In this document: positions 1 through 27,000 of the stretch, one piece after another | How the letters are laid out: every line of letters begins with the position of its first letter | Position numbering within the stretch: position 1 is the stretch's first letter | Assembly: GCA_030674185.1 (NCBI GenBank) | Contig: JAPXFY010000015.1 | Span: 16,665,517-16,729,516, forward strand | Reading direction: 5' to 3' | DNA length: 64,000 nt | Source of the DNA: Monoplex corrugatus | Lineage: Eukaryota > Mollusca > Gastropoda > Littorinimorpha > Ranellidae | Program-made: the position numbers and the translations under genes | The notes under the pieces: generated by a model | What the model was told of the DNA's origin: nothing | The model's database searches: none | The model's input: the letters and a program-made list of their open reading frames with translations, nothing else

Positions 1-759
1 GTCACATACGACTGAAAAATCTGATCTGAGAAATAGTTGAAGGCTTTTGATGTTGATTGTCATGACCATTTGCTCATTATGTTTGTTTCAGTTTGACCCA
101 GTTGTTTGCAAATGATTTTGGTCACCCACACTGCCTTTAAATAGTTTGTGTGCTTGGTCTCTGGTATAAATGTCACATACGACATGAACCTCTCCTGCTT
201 TGTAACTTGAAACTTAAAAATATGAGATCTGAATGTGTTCAATACAATAATGATAATGACTCTAATAAATCTATGTTGAACTTAGAGTACATGTGTTGCT
301 TGTGTCTTCTTTATGTAAACTGCTTCTCCTTTCTCTGTGTCGTATGTGACGGCAGACAAAGTTTTTTTTTAATTTCAGAAAATCCATGGTTGAATTAATT
401 ATATGCAAATATCTGATTTTGCAGACATTTTGATTAATTTCTTTGGTAATGTGCAGGTTTCTACTTCTTCTGCTTTTATGTGATGTTTTCAGCGCTCACA
501 CTTTGTCTGCTGTCACATACGACAATGTACACTGCTGCACAAAAGGTCATGCAAAAATGCAACTTCTAATCATCCGACTATCTTTTCACTTACTGTCCTC
601 AATTCTCCAGAGCTCAAGCAATCAAATGACTCTAAGATTGTTCATTTTAGATAAAGTTGTATTTTTAGGTGTGATGTCACATTTTGTATGTCACCTTTTG
701 AGATGGCATCATATGCTGAATGGCAAAATAGTAAAATGAATTCTGTATTTGCTCTTCAG
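1..759. other. CSTF1 intron or 5' flank (no exon seen)
   Basis: I find no CSTF1 coding exon here, so the N-terminal exons should lie left of the window. The 12-mer GTCACATACGAC occurs at 1-12, 172-183 and 512-523, and inverted at 339-350. The 172-350 pair faces inward like terminal inverted repeats of a short element. Confidence 0.5.
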
Positions 760-15049
<14,290 letters not shown>

Positions 15050-15301
15050 TCATCTGTGAATGAGAGCTGACATTTTATTGGACAGTGTGACAGTGGCAGG
15101 AGAGCAACAACTAATGGTTATTTCGATGGGAAATGTCTTGATCTTCTGTGGAGAAGATGGTAATTTGTGGGATATTGGTAGTATTATCACTTGTGACCTG
15201 TGGAAATGTTGCACCACATGTTGTGTAAGAGGTCAATGTTTCTTTCAGCCACTAATGATAATGGAGTCAGGAAAGGTTTCTGTACCAATATGAAACATGG
15301 G

Positions 15302-15307
15302 ATTAAA
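15302..15307 (+). terminator. Candidate poly(A) signal ATTAAA
   Basis: ATTAAA about 250 bases after the CSTF1 stop, followed within 60 bases by T/GT-rich sequence (gttgttccttagttgttg). It would give a short 3' UTR. Confidence 0.4.
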
Positions 15308-15590
15308 TGATTTTTGGTTCATTTGATGTTGCAAATGTTGTTCCTTAGTTGTTGAAATACTAAGGTATGCAAGATAGATCTGGTTGTTTATTAATGTGAT
15401 GGGGTACTGTCTTTTATTGTTTACATTATTTAAGCTTATTGATGCCTTTTCTAATGGACCAAACTGGATGTCTTTTTAACCAGTGAGGAATGGTAACGCC
15501 TTATGAGACGCAACAGGAATGGATTAAAGTGGATGTCTCTTAATAATAACGAATGGGAATCCCTGTAAAAGATGCAACAAAAGTATTTAA

Positions 15591-15776
15591 CCCTTTGACT
15601 CCCACACACTATCCACCAACTGCAAAAACTTAACTCTTTGATTCCCTCACTCTATCCACTAAGCTTCCTGCAGGAAGCTGGTTGATAGGGTGAGGGAGTC
15701 AGAGGGTCAAGTTTTTGCTCTTCTAGCAAGGTTGACAGTGTAGGATGCTAGTGGACAGGCAGCGGGAGTCAAAGGA
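15591..15776. mobile_element. Palindromic MITE with TTAA borders
   Basis: TTAA at 15587-15590 and 15777-15780 flank a 186-base element. Its ends are inverted repeats: CCCTTTGACTCCC against TCCTTTGACTCCC from the right end, 12 of 13 identical. A nested inverted repeat with ~46-base arms surrounds the perfect palindrome agcttcctgcaggaagct at about 15660-15677. There is no coding capacity. TTAA targets and CCCTT ends fit piggyBac-type mobilisation. Confidence 0.8.
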
Positions 15777-16023
15777 TTAAGGCGGTAGACAACTTGGAAT
15801 GCGCTTGAATTCAAACTGTTGATGAAGTAACAGCTGTCTGATGTGAATTGTTCAAAGATTTCTGAAGTTGTCAGGAAGCTGTATAGTTCATATTTTATCA
15901 TTCAGTTATCTTTTTATTAAAAAATATGAATACATTTGATTATTAGGAAAATTAAATCTGAATCAAACTGAGAGGTGGAGCTGTGAAGTTGTCGACACAT
16001 ATGACAGGTATGTCTCATCAATA

Positions 16024-16345
16024 TAGGAAATTATGTGCAAGAAGACGAAACTACCTCCCCAAAATAGGAAATTACGTGCAAGAAGACAAAATTACATGCA
16101 AGAAATCAAAACCATCTCCCCAAAATTGGAAGTTACATGCCAAAAGACAAAATTATCTCCCCCAAATTGGAAATTGTGTGCAAAAAGACAAAACCATCTC
16201 CCCAAAATAGGAAATTACACACGAGAAGACAAAACTATCTTCCCAAAATAGGAAGTTACATGCAAAAAAACCAAAAATTATCTCTCAAAAATAGGACATG
16301 TAAGAAGACAGAATTATCATCCAAAAAGAGGAAATTATGTGCAAG
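16024..16345. repeat. ~41-bp minisatellite
   Basis: About seven to eight imperfect copies of a unit with 'ggaaattacgtgcaagaaga' followed by 'caaaattatctccccaaaat'. Open frames with Lys-rich repeats across it are a by-product of the repeat. Confidence 0.85.
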
Positions 16346-17811
16346 GAAACAAAACGGTGCACGCACACACTCACATAAACACACACACAAGCACACACAC
16401 ACGTACAGACTCTGAGTCTAGAAGTCTTTACACACAACAATCTGTTTGCATATTTTGAAACCAGACGATGAGAGCTTTACATATATTAACCCAGCCCTTG
16501 CTTACTACACAGACGTCCCGATCCATTAGATTGAATGTTGTTGGGTTTAACTAGCTGCTATAATTGTTTCGAAAAGTTCAAATTGCTGTAGGTGTAAGTA
16601 GTGACTGAAGTCATGTGTTTTTTTTCTTTATTTAGGGTGAGGAGGGACTGTGTTTGTTGCTGATTGAATCATAGATTTGTTGGGATGAAATTTATGTTCC
16701 TTATTTAATCAACGTGTTTAATAGAAGGAACATGATCTTAGCATGGACTTAAAGCGTCTCTCTTGACTTTGCTCTCTCTCTCTCTCCCCAGCATGTCTGT
16801 TTTCAAATTGCTTTACCCAGATTGTCTTTGGAATATTTGAATCTTCCCTGTTAAAATTCAGTGAGGCAGATGGTGGTGGCCTTTTCCCCCCCCCGCAAAC
16901 CTTTCATTTATACTTTTAAAATTTTAAGAGTAAAATTTTAAGAGTAAACAAGTGCCCATTAGCAATCAATGTACAAAAAAAGAATGTTTTGGCTAGGTTT
17001 ACATTTCACTATATCTGATAAAAAATTGAACATCCATTTACTGACTGAAAGATTTTGAAGCTACATTTATAACATGACCTTATGATAAGTATGAAGTTGT
17101 GGATGCACTGATAAATTGGCCATTGTTTAGTTATCTATTGCATGATTTAAAAATGTATATAAAGAAAACAACTGCCAAATTCAAAAGAGACAGACCGGCT
17201 TAAAGCAGATTTTTTGTTTGTATGTTTGCTGTTTTTTTGATGACCTCCAATATTTTCAAAAGAAGGTGCTAACAAAACAGTTGTTAGTTGTTGTATCTTT
17301 GGGAAAATGGTGTGAAGATAGTTTCAACATTAGATCAAGGACCTGTATAACCTTGTTGCTAAGGAATGGTACATTGTTATCTGCCCCAGTAAAAGATATG
17401 AGAAAAGGGATCCTTACTAGAGTTTTTTGATGAACTTCTGCAGGCATTTCTGCTGAGTCTGTTGGTTGAGGGGCTGATCATTCAACGAATCATTTAGCCT
17501 AATAAAGACCTTGCAAGACATGGCCTGCTTGGCAAAAATAAACTTTGTTAAAGATACCTTTCATTGTAGAGTGTTAATAATGACAACTTGTACTGCATCT
17601 CATCTCACAAGAGCTTTTAGTGCTTTACAAATGCATGAGGGACAAAGGCAGACATGCTAAACAGATCAATTATATGACATACAAAGAAAGTGAATGTTAA
17701 TATCTTCTTCCATATGTCAAATGAATGAAAAGATCTATATTTCAATCAATAAAAAAAAAAAAAGGTTCAACAGCAGAAACTACATTTCTTCCTTTCTCTC
17801 TCTTACACAAA

Positions 17812-17813
17812 AC

Positions 17814-17853
<40 letters not shown>
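17812..17853. repeat. (CA)n microsatellite
   Basis: CA tract of about 42 bases. Confidence 0.95.
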
Positions 17854-17856
<3 letters not shown>

Positions 17857-18089
17857 TTGCATACACATCAAAGAAATGAATATGCACCTTACATGAACAT
17901 ATCCACAAACATAAAATTGGCTTAGTTAACACACTCACACACACATACAGTGATGCGCACACTCAAACTTGCACATACTTACACGTATATATACTCAACA
18001 CATACACAGACACTCGCATCTGAAAGAAGACATGGAAGAAATAGATACAGATGAAAAAGATGAGTTCTAAGTCTACATTTGAAGGAAGT

Positions 18090-18343
18090 GCAGTGAAGGA
18101 AGAGTATGGCCATCATGTATGAATCCATATTCCTAAATGACAAGTTGATTTGTATACTTTACTGTGGGTAACGTTATGACATACTTCCATCAAAATTGTC
18201 TGCCAAAACATGACATGCAGTGAAGGAATAGTATGGCCATCATGTATCAATCCATATTCCTAAATGACAAGTTGATTTGTATGCTTTACTGTGGGTAACG
18301 TTATGACATACTTCCATCAAAATTGTCTGCCAAAACATGACAT
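18090..18343. repeat. 127-bp tandem duplication
   Basis: Two nearly identical copies start at 18090 and 18217 (gcagtgaaggaa...), with only a few differences. This points to a recent local duplication. Confidence 0.92.
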
Positions 18344-18557
18344 CATTTCGAAGGGCTCCGTTCATTGAAGATTGAAAATGGAACAAGCCAGTCAACACAT
18401 TCACATTTTACCATTTGAATTTTATTTAAAATGTTGAAACATGGACAGGTGCATGTGCAGTGTAAATACATGTGTGGGTGCTGACTGAATGATGTGTGGC
18501 TCTGTTACCTTCAGTGTATTTGCTGTTTTAAACGTCATCATCTTACAGTTTCTGCGT

Positions 18558-18563
18558 AATAAA
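18558..18563 (+). terminator. Candidate distal poly(A) signal AATAAA
   Basis: AATAAA followed by a strong GT-rich stretch (tatgtgtgtttttatgactt at about 18585-18604), the arrangement recognised by CPSF and CstF. If used by CSTF1 the 3' UTR would be about 3.5 kb. Confidence 0.45.
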
Positions 18564-19402
18564 TTTGTTTGAAATTCTGGGTTTTATGTGTGTTTTTATG
18601 ACTTGTATGTTTATGTTGCAAACTGCTATCTGTTGAAATAGCTCAGAGACGTGCTCTTTATCTCATCATTATTAGTAGCAGTAATATTAAGAATATTGAT
18701 AGCAGTAATATTCAAGAAGTTGTCCTCAAAAGTCGAGACAGAGCCATTTAGAGGGGAATGGAGGTGTCAAAGAGTGCAGCGGCCAACACTGAACCCGGTG
18801 ATGCCGACGAGTGAGACAGGTGAATACTAAGTTAGAGATTGCTCTGCGAAGGCCTACCTCTCCAACAATCAGTATCATTCAAGATAAATAACTTGTAGAG
18901 GGTTTTGTGGTGCTCAGGTAAACTTATTTTGCTATTAATTAATCATAGCTGGATGCTTGTTGTGCCACAGATTAATCAGAAGTTATTGTGACATAACTTG
19001 GCAATAAGCATTATCACAGCATTAATTAGTTGGAAGCGCTTTATTGCATCAATTAATCCTAGTCAGAAGTTATTTTGACATTATAATTTTCAGCTTTAAA
19101 GGATGTAAAAATTGTTATCTTTTGTCTTTTGAATGTTTGATCTTCCTATTTCTTCATCCCTGCCTGCTCTAAAACTGCATTCAGTCTGTGCAAAAAAACG
19201 GAGGTGTGCTCAAAGTGCATTTCTGTTTTTCTATTGTGTGTTAAGTATTTCTTTGTATGTTAATCTGACAGATTTCAACCTTAGTAAAGATCAATGAACA
19301 AATCATAACTTATCTATTTATCAGAAAATAAAAACACTGGTAGTGGAAACATTTTACCCGTTTCTGAGCCCACTGAGGATTTCAGAAAATGAAAAAAGTT
19401 GA

Positions 19403-19690
19403 AGTTTGCGCAAGAGGGATTTATCACTCTCAGTTAATTCCATATACAGTTCACCCAGTCTGTCTGCAGTTATCTGGTGGACTCCTTGAGCCTGTGTAAA
19501 ACTCTATGCACTGGTAAAATCTTAAAATGGGGAGGAGGGAAGAGATCTATCTAACACTAAGCTGATTACCAACAGAATGATTGGAACATTAAGATAGGCA
19601 GTGAATGGAACAGCTTTTATCTTGCATGTTGGGACTGAACTGAAAGACATCAGATCTTTGAGTCCATGGCTGTTTCAAAAGAACCAACCA
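19403..19690 (-). mobile_element. SINE-like repeat, family A (copy 2)
   Basis: The same blocks as the copy at 11895: 'gcaagagggatttatcact', 'taacactaagctgatta', 'gagtccatggctgtttcaaa' and 'agaaccaaccagcctg'. It ends directly at the 38-bp minisatellite. Confidence 0.75.
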
Positions 19691-19713
19691 GCCTGTGTAA
19701 AAACACAATCTGA

Positions 19714-20150
19714 CATCTGCTGTATGTACAATATGTGTCTGTAAACTATAGGCCTACTATCTGCTGTATGTACAATATGTCTCTGTAAATTATACTATCT
19801 GCTGTATGTACAATATGTGTCTGTAAATTATACTATCTGCTGTATGTACAATATGTGTCTGTAAACTATAGGCCTACTATCTGCTGTATGTACAATATGT
19901 CTCTGTAAATTATACTATCTGCTGTATGTACAATATGTGTCTGTAAATTATACTATCTGCTGTATGTACAATATGTGTCTGTAAATTATACTATCTGCTG
20001 TATGTACAATATGTGTCTGTAAATTATACTATCTGCTGTATGTACAATATGTGTCTGTAAATTATACTATCTGCTGTATGTACAATATGTGTCTGTAAAC
20101 TATAGGCCTACTATCTGCTGTATGTACAATATGTGTCTGTAAACTATACC
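19714..20150. repeat. 38/44-bp minisatellite
   Basis: About eleven copies of 'atctgctgtatgtacaatat' + 'gtgtctgtaaattatact'. Most are 38 bases. A 44-base variant containing 'aaactataggcctact' recurs, giving a partly higher-order pattern. Confidence 0.93.
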
Positions 20151-20194
20151 GACTTATTTTTATTGTTAATGAAATACAGTAAGTAAAGGTTAGT

Positions 20195-20400
20195 AGTTAA
20201 AGGTTGTCACATTACCTAAAGTTCATTAGGGAAATAAAGTGGTACAGACCTCAACTTTTCTAGGGGCCAGGGCCATGAGAATAGTACCCATCTGTGGCTG
20301 TTTTGCCTCATACAACCCTTAACAGATTCTGTGCCGATTCACAGTGGGTGGATTGGAAGTTACAAGCACACAGCTGTTCTCAAACCCGACTCAACCCATG
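20195..20400. repeat. Interspersed repeat, family D (copy 1)
   Basis: Blocks 'agacctcaacttttct', 'ccatgagaatagtaccca' and 'attcacagtgggtggattgg' recur in order at 40240-40420 and 41590-41760, so this is a dispersed repeat. Family unknown. Confidence 0.5.
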
Positions 20401-20665
20401 CAGTCAGATCAGAGGTAGGAACTCTACATCTGCGCCTACTCCACATCCACAATATAAACCAGAAACACGTAGAAACAATGAAAAGAGGGATTTTACAAGT
20501 AAATTCCTGTTTAGTTAATACAATTAACATATCCAACTTTTGCAACAGGTTTCTTGTTTGCTCTGTTTTCGGCCAGGCTTACCCACTCTCATTGAAGAAC
20601 GAAAACGCATCTTGTTTGAGTGAAACGAAACAGGCGCTAATTTTCTGCCAACAGGTGTAGTAGAT

Positions 20666-20785
20666 TCAGAACAAAAACAAGACAATTTCACTAGAATTAG
20701 AACAAAAACAACAGACAAGTTCACTTGATTTAGAACAAAAACAACAGACAAATTCACTTGATTTAGAACGAAAGTGACAGATCGA
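20666..20785. repeat. ~34-36-bp tandem repeat
   Basis: Three to four copies of 'ttagaacaaaaacaacagac' + 'aagttcacttgat'. Confidence 0.85.
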
Positions 20786-21487
20786 CAAGATACCGATGCT
20801 TTGTTGAGCTGATGAAGAAACGCTTTCGTGTTCACTTGACATAGGCCAGATGGCCAAACATTTGTGTTTGTCTTGTTTTATTAATTAAATACACAATCTC
20901 ATTGTATTTTCATGTTTCTGTTCACTTGAAAGCTGGCAGTAACTTGACTCAGATCATCTATGCATGCACAGTCAGAAAGAAGCACTTTTACATACTAATT
21001 GTGGGAACAGTTTTTAGCATTTATCCCATTTTTGCAGAGTCTAATCTTTCATAGAATAATAGAATATTAACATCAACAATGAAACAACAAAATGTTTAAA
21101 AAAAATCCTTGGGGGGGGGGGGGGGTGGTTAATCTTACACAAGCTGTTAACGGGAACAACAAAACACAACAAACTGTTCAAAACTTTTTTTTTATTGTTA
21201 TTAATCGTTCCTGTCTATTGGTGAACACTGACTTGAGCAAAGCTGCAAAATGCACAGTTCAGCCTTAAAGTCATTTAAGAAGCCTTTTTGTCTATCTTGG
21301 ATAAAATTTGATCAAATCAGTCCACAATGAATAACCAAGATATGAGATTAAAAAGATACAAACACACTACCTGCTCTTTCTGATACATCTGAAAAAAAAT
21401 GAGCATGTGTGTATGTGCGTACATGCATGTGTGTGTGTGTGTGTATGTGCACAAACAGTTGTAACTAATATAATAAACAGTGCTTGA

Positions 21488-21780
21488 GTTTGGAGTTTGT
21501 TCAGAAAGGATTCATCCCGCTCAGACAATTTCAAATGCACTACACCCAAATCTGCCTGTACAAGACCCAAAGTGCTGGCAAGGTTTTCAATTAGGGGGAA
21601 GGCGGAGAAGGAACCTATGGAACACAAAGCTCACACCTCCAAAATGATGGAAACATTCAGGTGGGCAGCAAACAGGCTAAGTTTTTCAATGTTGCGGGCT
21701 GGGAATGAACTTGAGGTATTGGAGCCTGAGTACAAAGCTCTATCAAAATACCTAACCAGCCTGACAAAATGAGGCCTGCA
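21488..21780 (-). mobile_element. SINE-like repeat, family A (copy 3)
   Basis: 'gagtttgttcagaaaggatt', 'aacacaaagctcacacctcc', 'gcgggctgggaatgaactt' and 'agctctatcaaaatacctaa' align with the other family A copies. A further tail to about 21840 reads like the tRNA-side extension also seen near 32660-32700. Confidence 0.75.
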
Positions 21781-22138
21781 CAAGAGTTAAACCTACAACT
21801 CCTGCATTGTGAGCATGGCACTCAACAACTAAGTTAATGGGCCCTAGCTAAGTGCTTTGAAATTTGTGGATAACACTTATTTCTGTGACAATCAAACAAA
21901 TTTGTCTAAATATAACCAGGAATGTTTTTCTGTTTTTTTTCTTTTAAAAGTTTGAATAGAATAACAAGAGAATCAAACAAACAAAAAAATAGCAACAATG
22001 AAATTGGTCTTTTCCGTTACATGCAATATGCTGCTTGAACTGAAACAGAAATATGTTATGCACCACACTGATGAACCTTAATCTAATTGAGAGTGTAGTG
22101 TGCGAGATGAAGTTGTGGCAGTGTGTATCCGTGTGTAT

Positions 22139-22194
22139 GTTTGTGTGTGTGTGTGTATGTGTGTGTGTGTGTGTGTGTGAGTGAGTGAGTGTGT
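22139..22194. repeat. TG-rich microsatellite
   Basis: Imperfect TG tract ending in gagtgagtgagtg. Confidence 0.9.
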
Positions 22195-23360
22195 TACAGT
22201 TATATCAATACAGGTTTCTGGCCTGTCCATGGATTTTGTAAGTTTTAGTCGGATTTTTTTGGAAGGGGTGGGGGATCTGACCATGGCTCTACATTATAAA
22301 TTCCAAATAGTTCCTGGGACATACTGACGAGGTCTTTCGATTCTTACGACTTACAGATGTTATGCTAATCATTTTATTGACTTTTTTTTTTTATATAGTC
22401 CACATACATCAGGGCTCCCAATTTTCCGACTGCTTTAAAAAAAAAATATGCGAAAATAGCAGAGGCTGGCATAGCTTACTTCAACTACTCGTTGTGCCGC
22501 TGTGAAGTCAATTAAAACACCTATAGTCGAGCAGGTATCCACAAACTTTCAGACCATTTCAAGTCAAAGAAGCGCCAGATGAGACAGAAAACTGCAAAGA
22601 ACCATGAAGCTGTTCAATTTAGGTTATTGTTTAATGTTTTTTGGAGCATACATCAGAAAGATACCCAATTATTTTTCTTGAAATCTGACACTAATGTGTA
22701 TAAATTATTTGCTTCAGTACAAAGGATCATAAACAAGCCCAAAGTATGTGCCAGACAGCGTCAGATTGCACTATTTTACATCTGTCTATATTAAAAAATA
22801 TTTCCGGGGGAGCGTGTCCCTGGGCCCCCTATATTTCAGAGATTTCTTTTTTCATTTGTCACTGGGAGGCCTGATACATGTAACAGTGGAGGGCAGCCAC
22901 AAACACACTGTCGTATATCCTCATCAGTCAATTAAAACAAAATGGATATTATTAAAGGACCCCCCATACAAAAATGCTTGCCTGATTTGGTGTTTGTTTT
23001 CAGTAACTTAAGAACCATTTTTTACATTATTATTATTCAAATCAAATTCATGTTAAATGTCAGCCAAAGAAGGTCTTCAAACTGAAAAAGTCAGTTTGAA
23101 TCTTAAAGTAAATAGAAGTCAGTACGGGAGGAAGTAATATATCTTCTCAAATTACTTTCCTCGAGTCAAAATACATTGCTGACAGATAATTACTAAAGAG
23201 CTACCTTGTTATATATTTATTTCTCCTTCAATTATAGTGCACATCAATCAAATATACATAAATTTGATTCCATCTTTCCACAACTTTCCACACCAAACAA
23301 ATGATAATAAACATATACATCTGTTACACGAATAAAAATAGGTAAACGTTTATGTAAAGT

Positions 23361-23377
23361 GTGTGTGTGTGTGCGTC

Positions 23378-23444
<67 letters not shown>
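23361..23444. repeat. (TG)n microsatellite
   Basis: TG tract of about 80 bases. Confidence 0.95.
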
Positions 23445-23448
<4 letters not shown>

Positions 23449-23879
23449 TATTATGTCATTATCTCACACAGAGTAAATACAAACAAATCATTTCATGCTT
23501 CATAACACATCATGAAGAAAGACCCAAACTTTTAAAAAAGCATTTTCTGCTTACAATTTTTAATAATGATGAGCGCTTTGATTAAATAAATAGTGCATCG
23601 TGTTCAGCCTGTAAAATGTTTACCTTCGGAGCATCTGAACTGGTAAGATTTGAAATGGTGCAAAGTGAAGCCTTCTATCTGTACCATTTCCTCTCTACCA
23701 GTTCAAATGCCTATCCATATGGTAATGCTTTCTGTACTTTCTCTGTCGACGTGTACAGGCATTCTGCAGCGAGATTGAAGCTTAGTCCAGTGCCATGTTG
23801 TAAGTGTGGTCCATGTCTGCCACTCAGCCTATCTAGCGTACAGCACTTCTCAGGCATTCCACTGGATCTGAAGCCCGAC

Positions 23880-24003
23880 ATCCGATGATGTGGACTGGAA
23901 GGGCTCGCTGGTTGACTGGCATCCTGGTCAGGTGGCCCAACTAGTTGATACACCGTTCTGCGTAGAACGCCATGCGGCAGGGCACCTGATGATGATGATG
24001 ATG
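23880..24003 (+). mobile_element. LINE 3' tail fragment
   Basis: 'cgccatgcggcagggcacct' followed by (GAT)n matches the very end of the LINE at 14479-14829 ('cgccatgtggcagggcactt' + gatgatgat). Little else of the element is recognisable. Confidence 0.6.
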
Positions 24004-27000
24004 AGGTGTTGTTTCAGTCATCTCTTGAATTTCTTCGTCTCTAATCATGCCTCGTCTAGTCTTGCCTGCTGCTTTTCTGAGACGTCTTGTCAGTGATTAT
24101 CTCTCTCTGTTAAATCAGTGCGGATACAAAGGCATTCTGATAAGCCTTGTTTTTACCTTATTAAAAGTGGATCTCAAAAATCAGAGGTAAAGTACATGCA
24201 ACGTTCTGTCTCTTCTTCCCCAAAATTATGAGTGTGCTTTTTAAATATTGTAGAGAAAGATACTGTCAACAGCAAATTATTGATCATCTATTTTCTGCGT
24301 GGAAGTGAAAGGTATGATGATGATAGCTGCTATATTTTTGTTGAGGTATCTAGTGGAACAAGAAAGCAATGATAGCAAACCATACAAATATTTGCAGAGC
24401 AAGGTACAACAACCATTACTGTTTTAAACATTGATACCAATTACACAAGACAAAATATCAGAAGTGATGACAAATGTATACAATAAAAAGTGACACAAAA
24501 TGTATATCAATTATGTACAGCATATTTTACAAATTCACCCACCTCAGCCCCTACTCTCCACAACTTCCCCACACATGATTTCCTTCCAAAAGATCTGTTG
24601 TTTTCGTTTTCCTTCTCTTTCTTTCAGTCAAGAAGCAAATACTGAAATTTAATGGTGCTCAACGTGCACAATATCACCACTTATGACAACACAAAGTACG
24701 AACATGAGAACCTGTACAAGACAACAAATATTATTGAATAAATGATTAATTCAGTTCTTGCAAACCCAAAGTAAAAAAACCCAAACCCCAAGTCAAACAA
24801 ACAAACAAACAAAAAAGCAATAAAGCCTATGGGACATTCACATTCACAGCAAGTACTTTACTTAATCTTCATCTTTTATTTCAAATACACAATGCGTTTT
24901 GTTTACATACACAATTTTGTTTGGGTTCACAAACTGTTCCACTGTATAATTTCAAAAGTCAGTTCTGTTTACAAGCGTGTCGTCTAAAACTTGTATTTGA
25001 TTAAAAAAAAAACCATGTATCATACAGCTCTGTGTCATTTTATTTATTAGGAAAGTTGTACGACTCACTTCCATTATGTCCACTTCGTCACAGAGGTTTT
25101 TCCACAGACATACACTGTTTTTACAAACAGCTTTGAAAGCAAGAGTATTACTAATAAAAAACAAAACAAAAAATATACAAAGATTGTCGTGGAGCTGTAC
25201 GGTCAATGGGGATTAAGATGGATGGCCTTGCTACTCTTTGGCCAGTTATATGAAGACACACCTTCTCATCCTCCTTTCAGCTTTATCTTCCCCAATTCTG
25301 TACGAGGGCCGATAATCATTTTCAAAGGAAGTAGGAAGGAATAATGCACACAGTTTCACTGCACACTCAGCTAGATTTGAACATTGCAGTCCACTTGAAA
25401 AGGGTCTATTTAAAGACATTTAACATCCCATTTTGTGGGACAAACCTTCAGCGTGTGAAAGATGAAAGGCAGCGTTTGTTTTGAAAGGTTTATGACACAT
25501 TCTACTCTTACGAATCCATGATGTTTCCATGCAATGCAAAGTGTCCACATGTGTGCTTTATGTCCTGTTAGGCTACATTCAAACGGATATATCTGATGGT
25601 ATGGCTACGATGTTTATGCAGTAAATGCAAGTAAATGACATGACAAATCGTACAGTATTGCGATGACATTAACACACACATACCCATCACTCCTACCGCT
25701 ACTTGGTCAAAGTAACATTGTTCTGATGATCAACAACAGACAAAATGTTGTCTTGACCTCTCTGAGGTACAGACTGTAATTACTTATAATATTTACATGT
25801 GATATACAAACCCATCTGGATTTTACTGGAAAACCTCTCAAGAGTCAGATTAAAAACAGACAAAGGGGGAAGTAAGTAAGTCAAGGGAAAATGGAAAAGA
25901 AGAAAGAAGGTAAAATCGAGTATATAAAAACTGTCATAGAATCGAAAAGAACAGACAGACCGTAGCTTTAGACCCATATGTGGAACCAGCTGCAACCTTT
26001 TCTTTCCTTCTTTTCATTCTTTACCTTCTGATGTGATTTATGTAGTTCTCAAATATAGTATGGATTTCTTGCTTCATCTTCATCTTTATTATCAATTTCT
26101 CCATTTAAAATTTCCTCTGAGTGTACTAATAATCAGCCAGTATATACTGCGCACATGTAAAACACATTTCAAAGACAGATATCTGTATATATCTATAACA
26201 CTCGATTCATTTGTTCATGAAAAAATGCCAATGTACAAACAACATAAATATATAAATATTAACAACCGCATTACATGCAATTAACAAACAATTAGAAATA
26301 TTGTTACAAAAGTCTATCTCCTATTTATTCATGGAATTCAAAACAAAGAAAACCTGTACACTTGGATTGTAACTGCAGTCTGAAGAAAAAAGTATAATCA
26401 TATATTAAGCAACAAAAACGACAACAATGACAAAAGCGAAACAAAGCAGAAATTAAACAAAATGATAGCAAAATCTCCTCTCAACGGTGAAAGAATGCTT
26501 TCTTTGTCAACAACGGTTGTGAAAAAAGAAACATAAAATAATAAAATCATTCATCTTCACAGTAAAAAAAAAACCACACAATTTTATCAGTTACAGTTAT
26601 GAAAAATGTGACACAATGTGATAAAACGTAATTTAAAAAAAACAACACAATTTTCTCCCCTAATCCTGAGGTCGTAGGGGAGGGAGATGGGAGAGACCTC
26701 AACTTTTTGGGAGGGGGAATCAGTATTATGATGGTGATGCCCATCTCCTCTCCCCACGCTGCGCTCTTCTTTCCCCTAACACCGAAGAAAGGTTCTCGTT
26801 AACAGGTGCATAGACTTGAGGCTGCACGCTCACATAAAGGTTGACCAGACGTGACTGCACCACACAAACTCGTGCAGGTAGACTGAAAGCAGAAGGCTGT
26901 GCCTCTCTGCGTTAACCAGGCCTCAAAAACCTTTGAAATAATGAAAGTTTAATAAATAAGTATCGGGGATTTTATCAGAAATAGTTCAGAAAGAAAAACC

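Larger units (their letters stand above)
15050..18600 (+). other. Probable CSTF1 3' UTR and flank
   Basis: No coding sequence is recognised. The stretch holds two good poly(A) signal candidates (15302 and 18558), the palindromic MITE at 15591-15776, a 41-bp minisatellite, a CA tract and a 127-bp tandem duplication. The true transcript end cannot be fixed from sequence alone. Confidence 0.5.

Noticed and set aside
60..740. Upstream CSTF1 exon in 1-759
   Set aside because: No frame resembles the N-terminal dimerisation domain or the segment just before SQEKDIPKVNNY.
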